Source: Anniella stebbinsi
Lineage: Eukaryota > Chordata > Lepidosauria > Squamata > Anniellidae
NCBI GenBank assembly: GCA_029215795.1
Contig: JARDYH010000001.1
Location: 199,833,654 to 199,897,653 of the forward strand
Direction: 5' to 3'
DNA: 64,000 nt
In this document: positions 1-14,499 of the stretch, piece after piece
Layout: every line of letters begins with the position of its first letter
Numbering within the stretch: position 1 is the first letter of the stretch
Program-made: the position numbers and the translations under genes
Notes under the pieces: model-generated
Database searches by the model: none
What the model saw: the letters and a program-made list of their open reading frames with translations, nothing else
Told to the model about the DNA's origin: nothing

Positions 1-602
1 TGGGGTTTGAAAATGTCTGTAGTTCGTGGGAAACTGTAGCCAAATAGTATTCCTCAAAATTGAGCTCTGAACTTATTTTTCCTTTTTCTAAGCATTTCAC
101 ATTTCAAAAGGAGATAGATAGGACATGATTTTTGGGGAACTTGATTTTGCAGTTTTGGAATAGATATATTTCAAAAGAACAATAAAATCTACAAAAGGGG
201 GAATCCAGACCTGGAAAACCATATACTCTGGTTTTCATTGACAAATTGATAACTTGACTTGACACTTGACTTCTGGCTAAGCCTCCAAATATTTCTTAAG
301 GCAAAGTTATACAATGTGTACTCTCCGCAATGAGCAACTTGCTAATTAGAGATTCGGTTCAAAATTGTTTCTGTGTCACTTTTATCAGCAAAATACGTAA
401 AACAAACATGAAATTGACAGTTTATTAATCTCTTTGAGATAACTACTTGTTCCAGGTGGGGCGGATAAATGTTTTTCCAGTTATATGACTTATAAGAGTT
501 TTATCGCTGCATGCATATAAAGATACGCTAGAGAGGAAAAGCATAACATTTGAAATTTTGAAATGATATTCTTCTCTCTATGACACTCATAAAAATATTA
601 CA

Positions 603-671
603 ATTTTGCAAGTCCTTGGGCAGTTTTGCAAATCCTTGTAATAAAAAGTATTGCAATTTTGCAAATCCTTG
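603..671. repeat. Threefold imperfect short tandem motif
   Basis: The motif TTTTGCAAATCCTTG (first copy with GTCCTTG) occurs three times within about 70 bases, separated by unequal spacers. It is too irregular for a simple microsatellite. No function is apparent. Confidence 0.6.
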
Positions 672-3600
672 TTCACGTGTGTCCTTAATGTTGATGTGTT
701 GTATTCTGCCCTCTTGTATACAGTACATCACATCTACCTATTTATATGGTGTCTGCTTAGCTATCTGCTTAGAAAAATGCAGATAGTGTTCTTGTGTATT
801 CATTTCCCTCTCTGGGTTGGAATGCTTAGGGAAAGTGTAGCAAAGCACTAAAAATATTATATGTTGAATCCCAGATGGCTTTGACTTCTCAAATGATGCT
901 GACTTGAGTATTCCCGGATCTCCGATCCTACACGGCTTCACAGACCTAGGGATCAAACACAAGCAAGAGGGGGACGTGCTGGTGCTCAGGACCCCTGAGC
1001 ATGGCTCACCGGAGCCCAACTTGGCAACAGCCACAACAGAGGGTAGGACAGAGATGAGGAGGCAGAAGGCAGTAAGGCAGTTGCTGGGGAGGATCCTGAC
1101 TCCTTACCCCCAAGCAGAATTCCTTTTCATTCTAGAGTGTTTCCACTATCCCAAGATGTACTGTCTTCTCCTCTTTCTAATGCACACATCCCCTTTATGC
1201 CTAGCACCAGGGCTGGAATTATCTTTTTTAATATTGTGGGACCTGAACCCCTGTTTGACACCCAGCTTGGCATGGCTGACATAAGGCAAAGACCCACACC
1301 CAATAACTTCGGGATTGCTTGGAAACACTCTGTTACTGAGCATGTTTACTCCTAAAAAAGGAAAATAGAATAAGAGAATGCACCATGTAAACACGTTGAG
1401 ATCATTTTGGAAATTTGGAATCAATAAGTCTCTTTTTTATTGTAATTTAAATTAATAAGAGAAAATTGAGAATTTTTGGGGTCAAGCATTTTTCACATAT
1501 TACTTATTTGCTGAACTTCCAGTTCACTGAACTGTTTCATCTTATCATGAGATTAACGTGAGTTGACCAATTATTTCCTAAAGTGGAATGAAGTCCCCAT
1601 GTTTCTAGTTATGAGATAGTGGCTCGTATAGTGGTATTCTTCAGGCTATTGCTTCCTTTTTATTTAGATGATCTGTTAACTTGTCTTATTTTCTAAGAGA
1701 TTCTTTTTTATGAAGTGCATGTAATCAGTCTACAGTCCCCTTATTGCTAGTAGGGGGATGTTAATTTTCCATGCAGTTATGAGAATATATTTTTGTTATT
1801 CCTCACGTCTCCCTAACCTGTTTCTGTAATGTCCCTTTCCTCTCTTTGGTGCTGTCTTTTGGCATTGCTGATAACTTAAGTCACACCTGGTCTGACACAA
1901 TACTTGCAGTTTATAACTGCTCTTGCTTCACCATTGCCCCAAGGAAGGTTAATATCCAAAATCATTCTAGAGTTAATTTTCTTGTTACAGAGGAACCATT
2001 CGTGTAATTCTATTCAAGATTTCATAGTGTCAGGAAAATCAAGATCTCAAGCATCATTGGAAAATTATGAAAGCGTTCAGCAGTTTCAGAATTTCCTCCT
2101 GGTGCAACGTTGAATTGGAGCATGCTCAGTAAATGAGCCCCAACCACAATATTTCTCCATTAGTCCGAACTGGTCTTATTTTGTTTTACTAACTACACAT
2201 TGCATGTGCATGACCAGAAGGATCCTGAGAAATCCTCACATGCTGATAATCTTCTTTTGAAAAATAGATGCTTTAGGTGCTGTAGCACTCCCTTTCTTTA
2301 ACACTTCAGTTATATTTTTAGAAATTCAATAACTTTCAGTGTTGTGCCATATGACTTTTTCTTTGGAGTGTGCATTACCACACTATGGATACTGGGCAGA
2401 TAAAGCGAAGAATACTGGAGCATATTTCTAAAAACAGAAAACTGAAGCTCAACTTTGTATTCAAACTGAGCAAAGCTGTTTTTTTCCCCAGTGATGTTCT
2501 AGGTTAGAAAGAGATTGCTGTTGTTTTGGACTTAGTCACAAAAAACAATTTCTGGATTTGTAACGTTACCTTGTTTTGGTTAATATATTTGGTGGTGTGG
2601 ATCTTGCAGGAAACAAAATTATTAAATAATATTGATAGACATCACATAACATCAAAATGGGACAAAATGATATTTCTTGGCTACACTTGATTTCTAAAAT
2701 TCCAGTTTTTAATGCTTTTAATCCTGAAGACTGTTAGGTGTAAGCCCTAACTTTTTTGTGAAATACGTTGTCAATTTACATAGATCTGTAAGATAGCAAG
2801 AAGTGGATTTATAATGTCTGTCAGGACAGGAGTGGTATATGCGTTAAAGGAATTGTATTGCTATTTCTCACACATTGATAGTGGCAGCAGCTTTTAATAT
2901 GGCTAGGAGTTTGTGGCCATTGGACTAAGCCCCAGAAATTAAAAGTGTACACACCATAAAATAACTTGAAAAATATGTTTAAAAATAGCCAAAGTGTACT
3001 TTTGCTTTTCAGTTCTGTCTTTATGATACAAGTTTTGTTGCCTACAATGGCTTTGGTTAAACAACCTGTATAAATTGTTACATGTTTTGTGCGAAAAGAA
3101 AGCTTCCCATTTTCCCTGAATGCCTTGTTTTGACTGAGGCCTAGAATGAAGTAAGGGGGTAGATTGAATTCTGTGTATTATTTAAATAATAACCCAGTTA
3201 AGCAAATTGCTCAAACCTCACTGGACTGTCTGGGATCTGGCTTGAAAGGTACTACCCTGCATGTTGTCTTGTCTGTCTTTCACTCTTGAGCACTGCTGAA
3301 CTGCCTGGGCCTCTGCATGGTGGTAGCATCCTAAACGATCACACCAAGCCTCTCTGACTCTTTTCTCCATATGGAATGGATACTTTCACAGCATTCCTTT
3401 CTGAAATATTGTTTCAGGTCTGCCATCTCGCAGGTTCCTGTCGTTTATTTTCAAGTACTTTGCAAAACTATCATGAGACTTGAGTTGTAAACATGGAGAA
3501 CTTTGGCCATGTAGTTCAGAGGCCTCTCCATGCGCAATATCCATTAGAATAAGAAAGGCTTGAGAGAGGTGGTGTTGGGGGGGTGGCATTCCACCAAATG

Positions 3601-4718
3601 CACTATCATCTAGCTTTGCATGATGGTCTAATAAAGAATGTAAATGCTGCATCTGATAAAAAGGTGCTCTTGCTTTCAAGGTGCTCTGTTCTAGGTATGT
3701 ATTGAATGACATTTTTTTCTTTTTGTGTGTGAAGAATACCATGTACAGAGTGGCTTGTTTTTAAAAAGTTTTCTCTGATATATTTGGAAGAGTATGAAAA
3801 TGTGAGACACACACTGTTTCTAAAGTGTTTTTGTTTTGTTTTTCAGGGCAATATGTTACAATTTTAAAAGATGAAGTGAACAAATTAGTATTGTTGAGAA
3901 AAGAATAGAGAGTATCCCTTCGTTGTGTAAAATGTTGTGTGTTCCCCAACCGTTAAATTTAATTCTGGGTGGTTAAACATGCCCATATGGTGATCTTTCT
4001 GAGGAAAGTTTTGAGGTGGAGGAGAAGAGATGAAAGACAAGATCAATTAAATAAGGAATTATTTGACAAAACATAGGAGTATTGCATTATCATGAAAATG
4101 AAATGGGTTATGGCAGTGACTTTCAAGTAGTGGTTTGGGAGACACCAGTGGGTCAACTAGCTGGTTAAGTGTTCCAGTTGCAGCATCAGCTACAGAGGAC
4201 TACTTCTTTATACTCTGACGACACAGGAATGCTCCTACAATGGGTTATTTCTCTTGTTTATAGCCTTATGTGAAGATGGTGTTGGGGATGCTTCCACATG
4301 GTGGTAATTCCACAATATGGCAATAATAGTTGAAAAGCGTGCTCGCCATGTGGATTATCTCAAATATATGGAGTCTTCCTGCCAGTGCTGCACTTTAGAA
4401 CATCGGCAGTGTTGGTATGGAGATTATATACACAACTGGGGCAAACCATGTAGTGAATTGAGCGGCTTTGAAAAGTTATGGGCCCTGTGTTTAGCCTTAG
4501 CCATATGGAAACATTTCCAGTGGCATTTTGCATGGAAGGAATCATGAAATGAGAGATTGCCCTAAGTCACTCTTGTATCTGGAGTTATGACACAGGAAGG
4601 ATGAATGCATATAACTAGTTTTGAGAGTCAAGCAGAGATGTGTTTGGGATCTCATAATATTGCTCTCGGTCTCTAAGCTGGTTATATATTTTCATCTTTC
4701 ACAAACTGTAGTTTCAGA

Positions 4719-4741
4719 CGTGTGTGTGTGTGTGTGTGTGT
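4719..4741. repeat. (TG)n microsatellite
   Basis: Uninterrupted TG dinucleotide run of about eleven units in the HYCC2 intron. Confidence 0.9.
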
Positions 4742-5231
4742 TGACGGAGCACTCCAGAGCCTTTAAGATAAGAAACAATCTTAAACGAGGTCTTCTAATA
4801 GGTTAGAAATACATGAAGAATTTTGATTATTTAGGTTATAATGCCATATTAGTAATAGTGACTGAAGGTTGAACGAGACATGGTATTAAATGTGTAATTG
4901 CATTAATTTAATGTGCCAATTTCTTCTTCAAAATCACAGCCACCAGGCATGGAGGTGGCATGATTTGGGATCATTGGCACCAATTGAAGCTTCCCTCCTG
5001 GGGATAATAGCAGCTTGAGGATGGGCGATGTTCATTGGAACCATTGGGGGTGGAGGGAAAGCAAGCCTTAAGCTCCCTCCTTTCACTTGCCTCTGTCCCC
5101 ACCACCGTTGGCTGCTGCTTTGAAGATGGAAACTTAGATACATAGAATTCAATCACACATTCAGCCATGTCTAGTTTGGCCTTAAGTATTGAGAATGGGG
5201 GGAGGAGTATTTCCAGTCCATCTTACGTCTA

Positions 5232-5335
5232 GGAAAGTGTGCTTAGGATTACTGCCATCCAGAGCAATCCTAAGCATAAATTGAATCCCCCTGAGTTCAA
5301 CTATACTTTCAAATAAGTGTGTTTAAGATTGCAGT
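5232..5335. repeat. Short dispersed repeat with 'aatcctaagc' termini
   Basis: The stretch carries the pattern GTGCTTAGGATTACTGC ... AAGTGTGTTTAAGATTGCAG. Closely related copies occur near 22,540-22,625, 25,225-25,315, 31,925-31,995 and 62,570-62,625, each with a 'previous-G, taggattgcag' end and an internal 'cccattgaattcaatg'-like palindrome. From memory this is a very common squamate interspersed repeat; its class is not determined here. Confidence 0.4.
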
Positions 5336-5708
5336 TTTTCACAGATTTATTACTATAATCTGTCTTTTTTGAACTTCCAGAAAATAAGTTTAATGTAACC
5401 TGGCTAGTACATGCACAGTAAATGAAGCTAGCTTCCATTTCTTATATGAAGCAGTTGATTTTGTTAAACATGTACAGTTCTCGGCTTTGCCAGAAATGTT
5501 ATTCTTGTAGCTGCATTCCTAAACACATTTATTAGGGGGAAAGTCCCGTTAAAATGGTGGTACTTACTTCTGTTTAGGATTACAATATAAAGCAGCACCA
5601 GTAACATAAAAATGGGGTTAACTGTACAGTGAGTAAAACAAAAATTGTTCAAAAATTGTTTGAATTTCAGTCATATAAACTTCTTAAATCTGCACCATGG
5701 CAGTTTAA

Positions 5709-6338
<630 letters not shown>

Positions 6339-6479
6339 CTTTGTGGTCCTTCTTCTACTTTCCCCTTTTATCCTGTTCTTCTTTGACCAACACCTGCAAT
6401 CTATAGTGTGAAAATCCTGGCTTTTGTGATCTTGTTCGATTCATTTTAGATATCATACTATATTTTGTACTGAAACAGC

Positions 6480-6485
6480 AATAAA
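6480..6485 (+). promoter_or_regulatory. HYCC2: AATAAA polyadenylation signal (proximal, HYCC2)
   Basis: Canonical hexamer 142 bases after the HYCC2 stop. It could give a short-3'-UTR isoform. Use is unproven. Confidence 0.35.
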
Positions 6486-8861
6486 ACCTCATGTTCTAGC
6501 CCCCCCCTTCTCTGTCTCCTCTCCCCCCCGATAAATGTGGTTGTGAAGCAGTATAAATGTATTTTATGCCTTTTCCATGCCTTCCTTTCTCCTTGGGTGA
6601 TGTGCAATCCATTGTAGGCTGATCAGTCCCATTTCAACACTGTGAGTCTTGAGAAGAACGGAAGAAATGGTGAATGTGATCCCTATGAAAATGAAGCTTT
6701 TGATTTTTTGAGAAATAGAAACGGGTTAGCTTTCTCAATCTACAGTTCTGCAAAGACTACTGGATTGTGACTTTTTGTCTCTTGGAACCAGGAGTGCCTC
6801 AGAGATTCTAATAGGACTTTGGACCTCTGAGTTAGTGCAATCAATTCTGAGGGAGGGGAATGCTGTCATTGCTCCTGGTGGCTGTCTAAATGCACTTTGT
6901 CATGAAAATGAGATCTCCTCCTTTACCATGCTCCACTGCTTCCCCCCTCTAAAAACGTAATGTTCAGCAACTGAGACGCAGGTGTTATCAAGTTGGTGCC
7001 TCCTCAGAAAGTGTGGGCTGTAAGTAGACAGTGTAGGTTACAATGCACTTTTAATGGCGTTGTAGCCATGTTTAATGTTACATGTCTTCCCCCCCCGCAG
7101 GTCACAGGGTTGCTTCGTCTATATGCTAGGACTTTGGAAAGCTGAATTATGTGTAAAATAATTGCGACATAGAAAACGGTTACACGGGCTTTCCAAGAAT
7201 TACTACTTAGTACTGCTCTTTTGAAAAGAACTTTATTTTTGTAAGTTAACGATAATTGAAATGAACAAGAGCAACTGCGGATTGTGAGGGGAATTTTTCA
7301 GGTTGCTGGTTGTGGTGTGACTAAATTTATTCAGAATATAGTCTCAGAAACCTGCAGTAAAGACAAAATGTTCTCCAGCTGGAAGTGTCATGGGCAGTTA
7401 TAATAGTTGCTGGAAACACTTGAGACATCAGGATTCCTTTAACATCATTGCCCACAGTGGGGGTTTTGGCAGTCCTCTCTCTCAGAAAGATATCAATTCA
7501 CTGCCTATATTTTAATTAACCCATTGCAGTTGTGATTATTTCATCTACCTAATGTAATGTTTGGGTGGGTGGGGTGAGACATTCTTTCCCCTCAGCTCTC
7601 ATAATCTGGGAACTCATACCATTCAGCCTAATCTTGAATGCATGTGACTGATGTGTGGGCGATATTTGGCAACTATGCTGTAGATCACTGCTTTAAATTG
7701 CATTTCTTATTCTAAAGGAACGTATTCATTATGTTTTGGACAGTCTTGTGCATATATAAGAAGCAAAAGAGGGTCTTTTACCCTTTTATGTTTTGCTGTA
7801 TTTTGACCTGGAAATGTGCAGGTTATTAATCTAAGGAACAGATGGATGTTATATTTTTGCCCCATTGGCATTTTCAGTTCATTACATTGGGAAGGAAATC
7901 AGAGGAGAAGAACCATGTAATAGGTTATTTTTAGAGGACTTAAATTCTATGATATTCAGAGTTACCAAGTGCCATTACTCTACTAAAGAATAATTAAAAG
8001 AATTCTTATAATGTAATTGACATTTCCAATTCTTCTGTTCTTTTTCTCCCCTGACTCTATTAATTGGAAATCTTACTTTTTTGAACAAAACTTAGTCAAG
8101 CTAAAAAAAAATTTTAGCCCATAAAAGTTACTGTTGCTCTGTAAGGACCCTTACTGAAGCAAAATTGTTAAATGTTAAGTCATTAAATACCATATAATTG
8201 AAACTCAGGAAAGTTCATCTGTGATTAAATGCAATTAATATCCAGAGTAATATTAAACAGTATGTTTGATGTAGACTAGGCCTGTTGTGGCTATGAATTC
8301 AGTCATTAAAGACAACACCAGAAAGGTACAATTCAGAAAGCGTTTATGTTCCATAGTATGGTGACGAGGGCCCTGATCATGCCTGTCTATTTTCTAGAAT
8401 ACTGGCAGGATCCACACTTAATCCAGCAATTATAATTCTGCAGAAACACTTCCCTTTTTTAATAATAGAAATCATGGCCACAGTCCAAAGAGTTGCTTGA
8501 CTAGTTATGTGGGCTCAAGAAGTCTTTGGTCTAGTGTCTGTTAAACAGTTGCTCACCATGCCACATATCAAACCATGTTTGAACTTGAGAGGACTTTAAA
8601 AAGCAGATTGTGATATGGCATTGGGGCATTTGGTTGTGTCTGAGCACACTTAAAGTAGCTTCTTTGATCCTGGCCCATGTATTCTAAACAGATAAGCCAA
8701 AAGGAAATCTAAGTTAAAGTGGAAAAATGCTATGATTTGGACCAAATTGCTTTTTTGCATTTGTTCTTCGGAAAGAAATGGAAGCCAGATATTCAAGCTA
8801 GTTTTAAAAGAATATGCCAGCATATTCAGATATGTAGTTGTATGTACACAATATGCATCTT

Positions 8862-8886
8862 ATACATACATACATACATACATACA
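8862..8886. repeat. (TACA)n microsatellite
   Basis: About six tandem TACA units within the putative HYCC2 3' UTR. Confidence 0.85.
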
Positions 8887-11800
8887 TGAGAAATGCATAT
8901 TATACATACTGATAGATGGCAGCCCTCCTATCAAATTTGAATATGTAAATCTTCATCTTAAGGCGTTTGTAACTTATTTTTTAAAAAACTGAACCAAAAT
9001 ATGTTGTGTCTCTTCAGGACATTTAAAATTACAAATATTTTATGTGTGTGTGTTGGGGTGGGAGTTTACTTATTTGTGGGTACCAAAACCCAAATTGGTT
9101 AACGATTTGGTTCTTTCCTGCTGTGCAGTAAAATGTCCTGTCCTTTTTTCCTTTTTTTTTAGTGCCTTTTGGCATATTTTGAAATCAAACCTGTTACAAA
9201 AATTTGCTTACTGTTTTCTCTCGTGCATTATCTTTCTTGTACACTTTTGACACAGCATTCAAATTCCATCCCTTTTTAATATGCAATTTCCCCATTCTGT
9301 AGACTCAGTTGGTATGCTTACCCTGTCTTAAGGATCTTTATGTTCTGTGACAGATAAATGCTGCTGGACGTCTTTCCTGAAAAGTATGTCTCTGAACTGC
9401 TGATATTAAGCAGTCATTTTAACGGGTCATGGTGCTGTTTCAGCGTCTGTTGATGTATCTGCTGCTCTATGCTAAGGTGTCCCAAAGTTATATTGAAAAC
9501 ACTGTACTGATGCTTTGTGGATGTAAATACTAGCTCAGTGCAAATGTAACAGTCCCTTCAATTTCTGATTCGTGGTTGAAGTTGGGAGTTCCCCCAGGTA
9601 CAATCTTCTCCTTCTTCCTCCTTGAATTTGCACATTTCTTGCCCTCTTTCCCACTCCAATCCCACCTCCCTTTTCAGTTGTTTCTCTGTTGAGTTGCATA
9701 CTTTTTAAATTGTGCACGCATGCAACTTAATCCAGAAATGCTCACTCTTTCTCTAAATAAAACTAGCATTCAGGTGCTGGGTTAAAGCAAACTCTGCTCC
9801 CATTATTCAGTTTTTACAAAAACAAGGCTAACAGCACTTAACCTTAAAAAGGAAGGAAGGAACAAAGAGCATGGAGCCTGAGGGGCACTTCCAGTCCCTT
9901 AATCAGTTCAGAGATTGAAGAATTGTTACACCTCCGCTGAGCTACCGTGTGTGCGTGTTTTTTTTTTAAGTGAAGTGTAGTGGGAATGAAACGAAACAGC
10001 ATTGCATTGACATAGAAATGCCAGAGATTTCAGATGAACCCCTTAGTCATCATTTGCCTTACAAGGTGTTTACACATTGCATTTTAGGTAAAGTAGTTCT
10101 CTGGTAACTATGACAAAAACAGATGTTTTCATTGAAAGCCCTTAACCCATAATCACTGTTATGTCATAACTTCAGTTATATACTGATGATAGCTCTTTAT
10201 AGTATTTTGTTCCAGATGCACACAGGAAGAGAACAGAACATTTAACATCTTGTGTGTATAAACTGAATACCTTGGCAAGGATATCAGTGTGGGAAAATCT
10301 TAGTTGAAAATACGATATTCAAACCATCTTTTACAGGAAAGATCTATGAGAGCAGGAACGGCTAGATGAGATAGTCTGATGCAACACTTTTCAGTTGTAT
10401 CTCTCTGTGGAGGAATAAAATGTTTAAACGTTCCCACAATTAAAAAAAAATATGCTGCCATTAATGTTGCCCCCAGGCTTTACACATGAGGAGGAAATGT
10501 TAACATACAATTGCAAGTTAATCAACAGACTTTGAATCAAGCCTTTTGATTATTTTAGTTATTTTGGTTAGGGAGCAATTTTTCTTAATGCAGAGAACAG
10601 TGTGAAAGGTAATAGCTAGATTGATACAAAATAAGATTAAGCATTGTGTTGACTATGAAAACATATCTCATTGTATATCGCAGGGTGTAGCAGCTATTTA
10701 CGTTCTTAAAAAGCTTTTCTGTGTGGAAATATGCATAGTTCCATACTACATTCTTATCTCAGTGAGTATGTATCACTTAAGATATAATTGTAGGATTTAC
10801 AAATATATAGCAGTGTCTGATGCATACATTGGGTGTGTTTAATCTCCTGTTCCTCTTTCTAAATTTAAAATGGTAATATTTTGCCATTGAAGTAAGGAAA
10901 ATGTTTTCATTTTTCATTCTGTTTTATTTGAACTATTTTGTGAACAGTAAACTTGGGGAAGCAGATTTTCATTTCCATATGGGATGTGTGTTTATATGAA
11001 CAGGCACATACATTTATCATATGTTGACAATCAGTTGCCTCTATTGTTTGTAAGCTGTATGTAAATATATTCATAGCACCAAAAGGCAAGACCTTATTCC
11101 AAAACCAGTTGCAAAGCTATTACATCTTAATTGCCCCTTTTAAAAAAATTGTTTGCATTTAAATTTTTAATCATCAGTATTTATCTGCGAATGAAAAGAT
11201 TTCTGCAGTTAGTTACAAATAACACATGCTGAAGGAGTAAATTTAGAGCAGAAAATGCTACTGGCATTTATTAAGCACTTATGAGGAATAATAATAAGTC
11301 ATGATTTGTCCTCCTGAAAACACACATTGCAACTTATTCTAAAAAGTTAAGGTGATTAGACCGGTAAGAACTCTTAAATAAAATGATTAAAACCTACTGA
11401 GGAAAAGAGTAAGAAAAAGAGACCTAACAAAATACCGCTTGGATAAAATTATAATTTCAGAAGTTTTGTTTCACAAAACCACACGGGTTTGGTTAGGAAG
11501 ATGCAAAACACTGTATCTATAAGCTTTGCTACTCAAAATGTAAACCTGACAAACCTTTACATTTAACTGGTAAAATTTAGATGTTTTCAAAGACTAGTAG
11601 CAAATGAATTACATAAATCCAGTCTTGGGGCATTAATAGAATAGTGTATGTATTCAAAACCTTCTGGTAAATTCCTGATTGATCAGTACCATTCCAATAG
11701 TTTAAAATAAAATACACAAATGTGTTAAGTATAATCTAGAGAAAGTGCAGCATACGTATGTCCCATGGAAATCCATGAGACAAGCGCTTTAACACCATGT

Positions 11801-12895
11801 TGAATCAGTGGGAATTGAGCACTTAAATCCCATGGATTTCATTGCATCTTAAACATGCCCACATTCCTTTACATTGCACTGTGATTATTCATAGTCTTGT
11901 GATTTTTTTTTAAGTTGCCCTGTCTTTGGCTGAGTTCCAGAATGTTGCCTGTTTAGGCTCACTTAAGAACTTGTGAATATCCCCCGATTTTCATTTCTTG
12001 CTCCTTAAAAAACAAAACAAACCCTGACACCCTATTGGCCTTGATGCTATAATGTTGAAACTTACTTTAGTTCTTACAGCTGTTTGCCATGTGATATTCA
12101 GGAACTGTTGTTCTGGCAAAAACAAGTCTAACCCTGAGCTCACGGTACTATTTTTTTTTTACAGGTTTTGAACTGTGGGCACTATTTTTAATTCCAAATA
12201 GTATTCTAACTTGGTGTGAAGTAAGTAATCAATGTTCACCTAGGCTTGGTAGAATAGAATGTATTCATCAAGCTTGAAGAACCTTAGAGAGCAAATGCAT
12301 GGGATTTTGAACATCAGGTATGCACATATGTTCATTTAGCCATATTCATCATCTGTAAAATAAAGCTAATTCCAATGTCACAACAAAATGCAAGAAACGG
12401 AATATGAAGATATAGCCATTTTAAATAAATCCTTTTCTGAATTTGTTTGGGATTATCAGCATTGGGGATGGGAATGGCATAAATCACAATCTGTTCTGGA
12501 GTCATTTTTAGAAGTAGAACTTTTCACATCTAGAATGCGTGCAAGGACTTTTTGGGACAAATCTAGCAGCATCCATGCACTAGTACTATGACATTGCACT
12601 AGTGTAAACCAACACTTACACAAGTGTCAATAGCTCTTGCTAGCACAATGGGTGTGTTAGCAAGTGCTATAGATGTTGTGCAAGCATCGGTCTACAGTAG
12701 TACAATGCCAATAAGCGCTAGCACACAGATGCTGTTGGATCATTTCCTTTAAATCTCTGAATGTGTACGTTAAAAGTGGATCCAGTCTTCAATAGATATC
12801 ACTAACCTTTTAAAGCAAAACTGGTCTACTGTTCTTTTCCAGAAGTACTGTTAGACATTGCGTAGTAATACTTGATCATTTTTTTGTTTTTTTGT

Positions 12896-12901
12896 AATAA
12901 A
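12896..12901 (+). promoter_or_regulatory. HYCC2: AATAAA polyadenylation signal (distal candidate, HYCC2)
   Basis: Canonical hexamer preceded by a T-rich run and followed by a GT-rich stretch (ctgttgttttaataagctg), the arrangement expected of a cleavage site. Assignment to HYCC2 is an inference. Confidence 0.35.
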
Positions 12902-13078
12902 GTCTGTTGTTTTAATAAGCTGTTTGTTTTGAGACCTTGATTTGCAAACTAGACAGATTTTAGCGAGCATGATAGAACTCTTGTATATTTTGACTTCCAT
13001 TATTTATTTTTAAAGCTGAATTTAAAATGGCTGTCTTTTATGCAAGATGTTGAAGAATTAAATGCTTATACATTGCAG

Positions 13079-13183
13079 CAGGTTTCCCCAACCTAGTGCT
13101 CTCCAGGTATGTTGGGCTATAACTACCAGCTGGGAGTTGTAGTCCAATGTACTCCTCAAGGATGCCAGGTTAGGGAAACTTTG
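13079..13183. mobile_element. Short hAT-like MITE, 105 bp
   Basis: The ends CAGGTTTCCCCAACCTAG and the complement of CCAGGTTAGGGAAACTTTG form terminal inverted repeats, and the interior is also nearly palindromic (ctataactaccagc / gctgggagttgtag). Flanks CATTGCAG (13,071-13,078) and CATTAGAG (13,184-13,191) look like a decayed 8-bp target duplication, the length typical of hAT transposons. There is no coding capacity. Related elements lie at 37,822 and elsewhere. Confidence 0.6.
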
Positions 13184-14443
13184 CATTAGAGCATACTTTT
13201 TGGTGCTTTCATTCAGATGGAACCAAAATTCCTCCTTTTCCGATAGTAACAATATGGATCCCTGCAGTTAATGACCCTCCTAGTTTAACTAGGACCCAGG
13301 TCTTTATCTTGCATATAAAAGGACTTGAAATCAGCATAAAGGAAAAAAGCCTTCTGATTTTCCTTAAGTTTATCCAACTTTTGTTTCTCTTTGTCTTGAA
13401 AGTTTATTTGTGATAAACATGAGTTTATGTGGCTTCTAATTTATAATTTTTGATTTAAGGATCTTTCTGGATAAGCATGTTAGTGAAAAATGTGTGTGTG
13501 TGTGTGTAAAACTTTTCTGTTCAGGCTACTTTTTACAATATTCTCAACATTAGTGTATAAATTGTGAGAAAAGGCATTAATTCTATTCTTGTTACCCTTG
13601 TTTAGAATGTGGTCTGTATAAAGTTTAAAGGAGTCTCTTTACTGGGAAGACCCTTCTTCCATATAATCTGAAAGGCAGGGTTATTCAGTTGTCTCTCAAT
13701 TCATCCTTTTAATAGTATGCACTTGGGTCTGAATACTTCTTTTACAAACTATTATTTATTATAGATTCCGGGTGGAGACATCCTGGTAAATTTTTAATGT
13801 TTGTTAGAAGTTACCCTGTTTTACAATTAAACTTTTGATTCTTATTGTATCCTGCAGGAGTTGCAGTCAAATTGTCAAGCAACTATATAATCTTCTAGTA
13901 CTGAAAACCTCACCATCCCCAACCCATACTGTCCTTCATACAAAGGTTTACTTCTGAAGGATTTTTACTCTTTTGGCATTATGTAACCTATTTTACCTCG
14001 TTCACAAAAAGAGAATAGGCAGAAAATACCCCACTTACTGTAGAACAAAATCTACTTGGCAGAAAGACTTGAAGTATGTTAACATTCCACCAGTATGAAC
14101 ATGCATGTTGGCATGACACCCAACCATTCAGAATCTGGTGCTGGTGAAATGCTAATCAAAATGGGTATGTAATAACTGCAGTCTTCGTGGTGTTGGGATC
14201 CTAACCTGGGACCTGTGAAAAACTTGTATTAACAGAGCTCAGATGACATGTTTGAAGATCGTTATATTGGTGCATGTAAGCCATTATTTTAACTGTCTTA
14301 CTGAATCTGGTTAATGCTGTTGACTGTTGTTGAAATGTGAAATGTAGTTAACCGCTGACCTTGTAAATATCTGCCAGAGATAGAGAATATTTTAAATCAT
14401 TGTAAATACAAGTGTATAAAATTGAAACAAATCTGCAATGCAG

Positions 14444-14469
14444 AATATATATATATATATATATATATA
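14444..14469. repeat. (AT)n microsatellite
   Basis: Uninterrupted AT dinucleotide run of about 26 bases. Confidence 0.9.
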
Positions 14470-14499
14470 CAGATGTTTAAATAAATATTGTGCTGTTTC

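Larger units (their letters stand above)
6339..12925 (+). other. HYCC2: Probable long 3' UTR of HYCC2 and flanking DNA
   Basis: This 6.5-kb stretch after the stop codon is AT-rich, lacks open frames of interest and is strikingly poor in recognisable transposons compared with the rest of the window. That is what a long constrained 3' UTR would look like. Candidate polyadenylation signals occur at 6480-6485 and 12,896-12,901; the second is followed by a T/G-rich tail. HYCC2 messages in other vertebrates have long 3' UTRs as I recall. The true end cannot be set from sequence alone, and the region may be partly intergenic. Confidence 0.35.

Noticed and set aside
904..1284. 126-codon plus-strand open frame in the HYCC2 intron
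   Set aside because: Does not match any missing HYCC2 exon and has no known motif.
1904..2113. Possible HYCC2 exon after 'acttgcag'
   Set aside because: Has an acceptor-like start but the peptide does not resemble the hyccin segment expected before the last exon.
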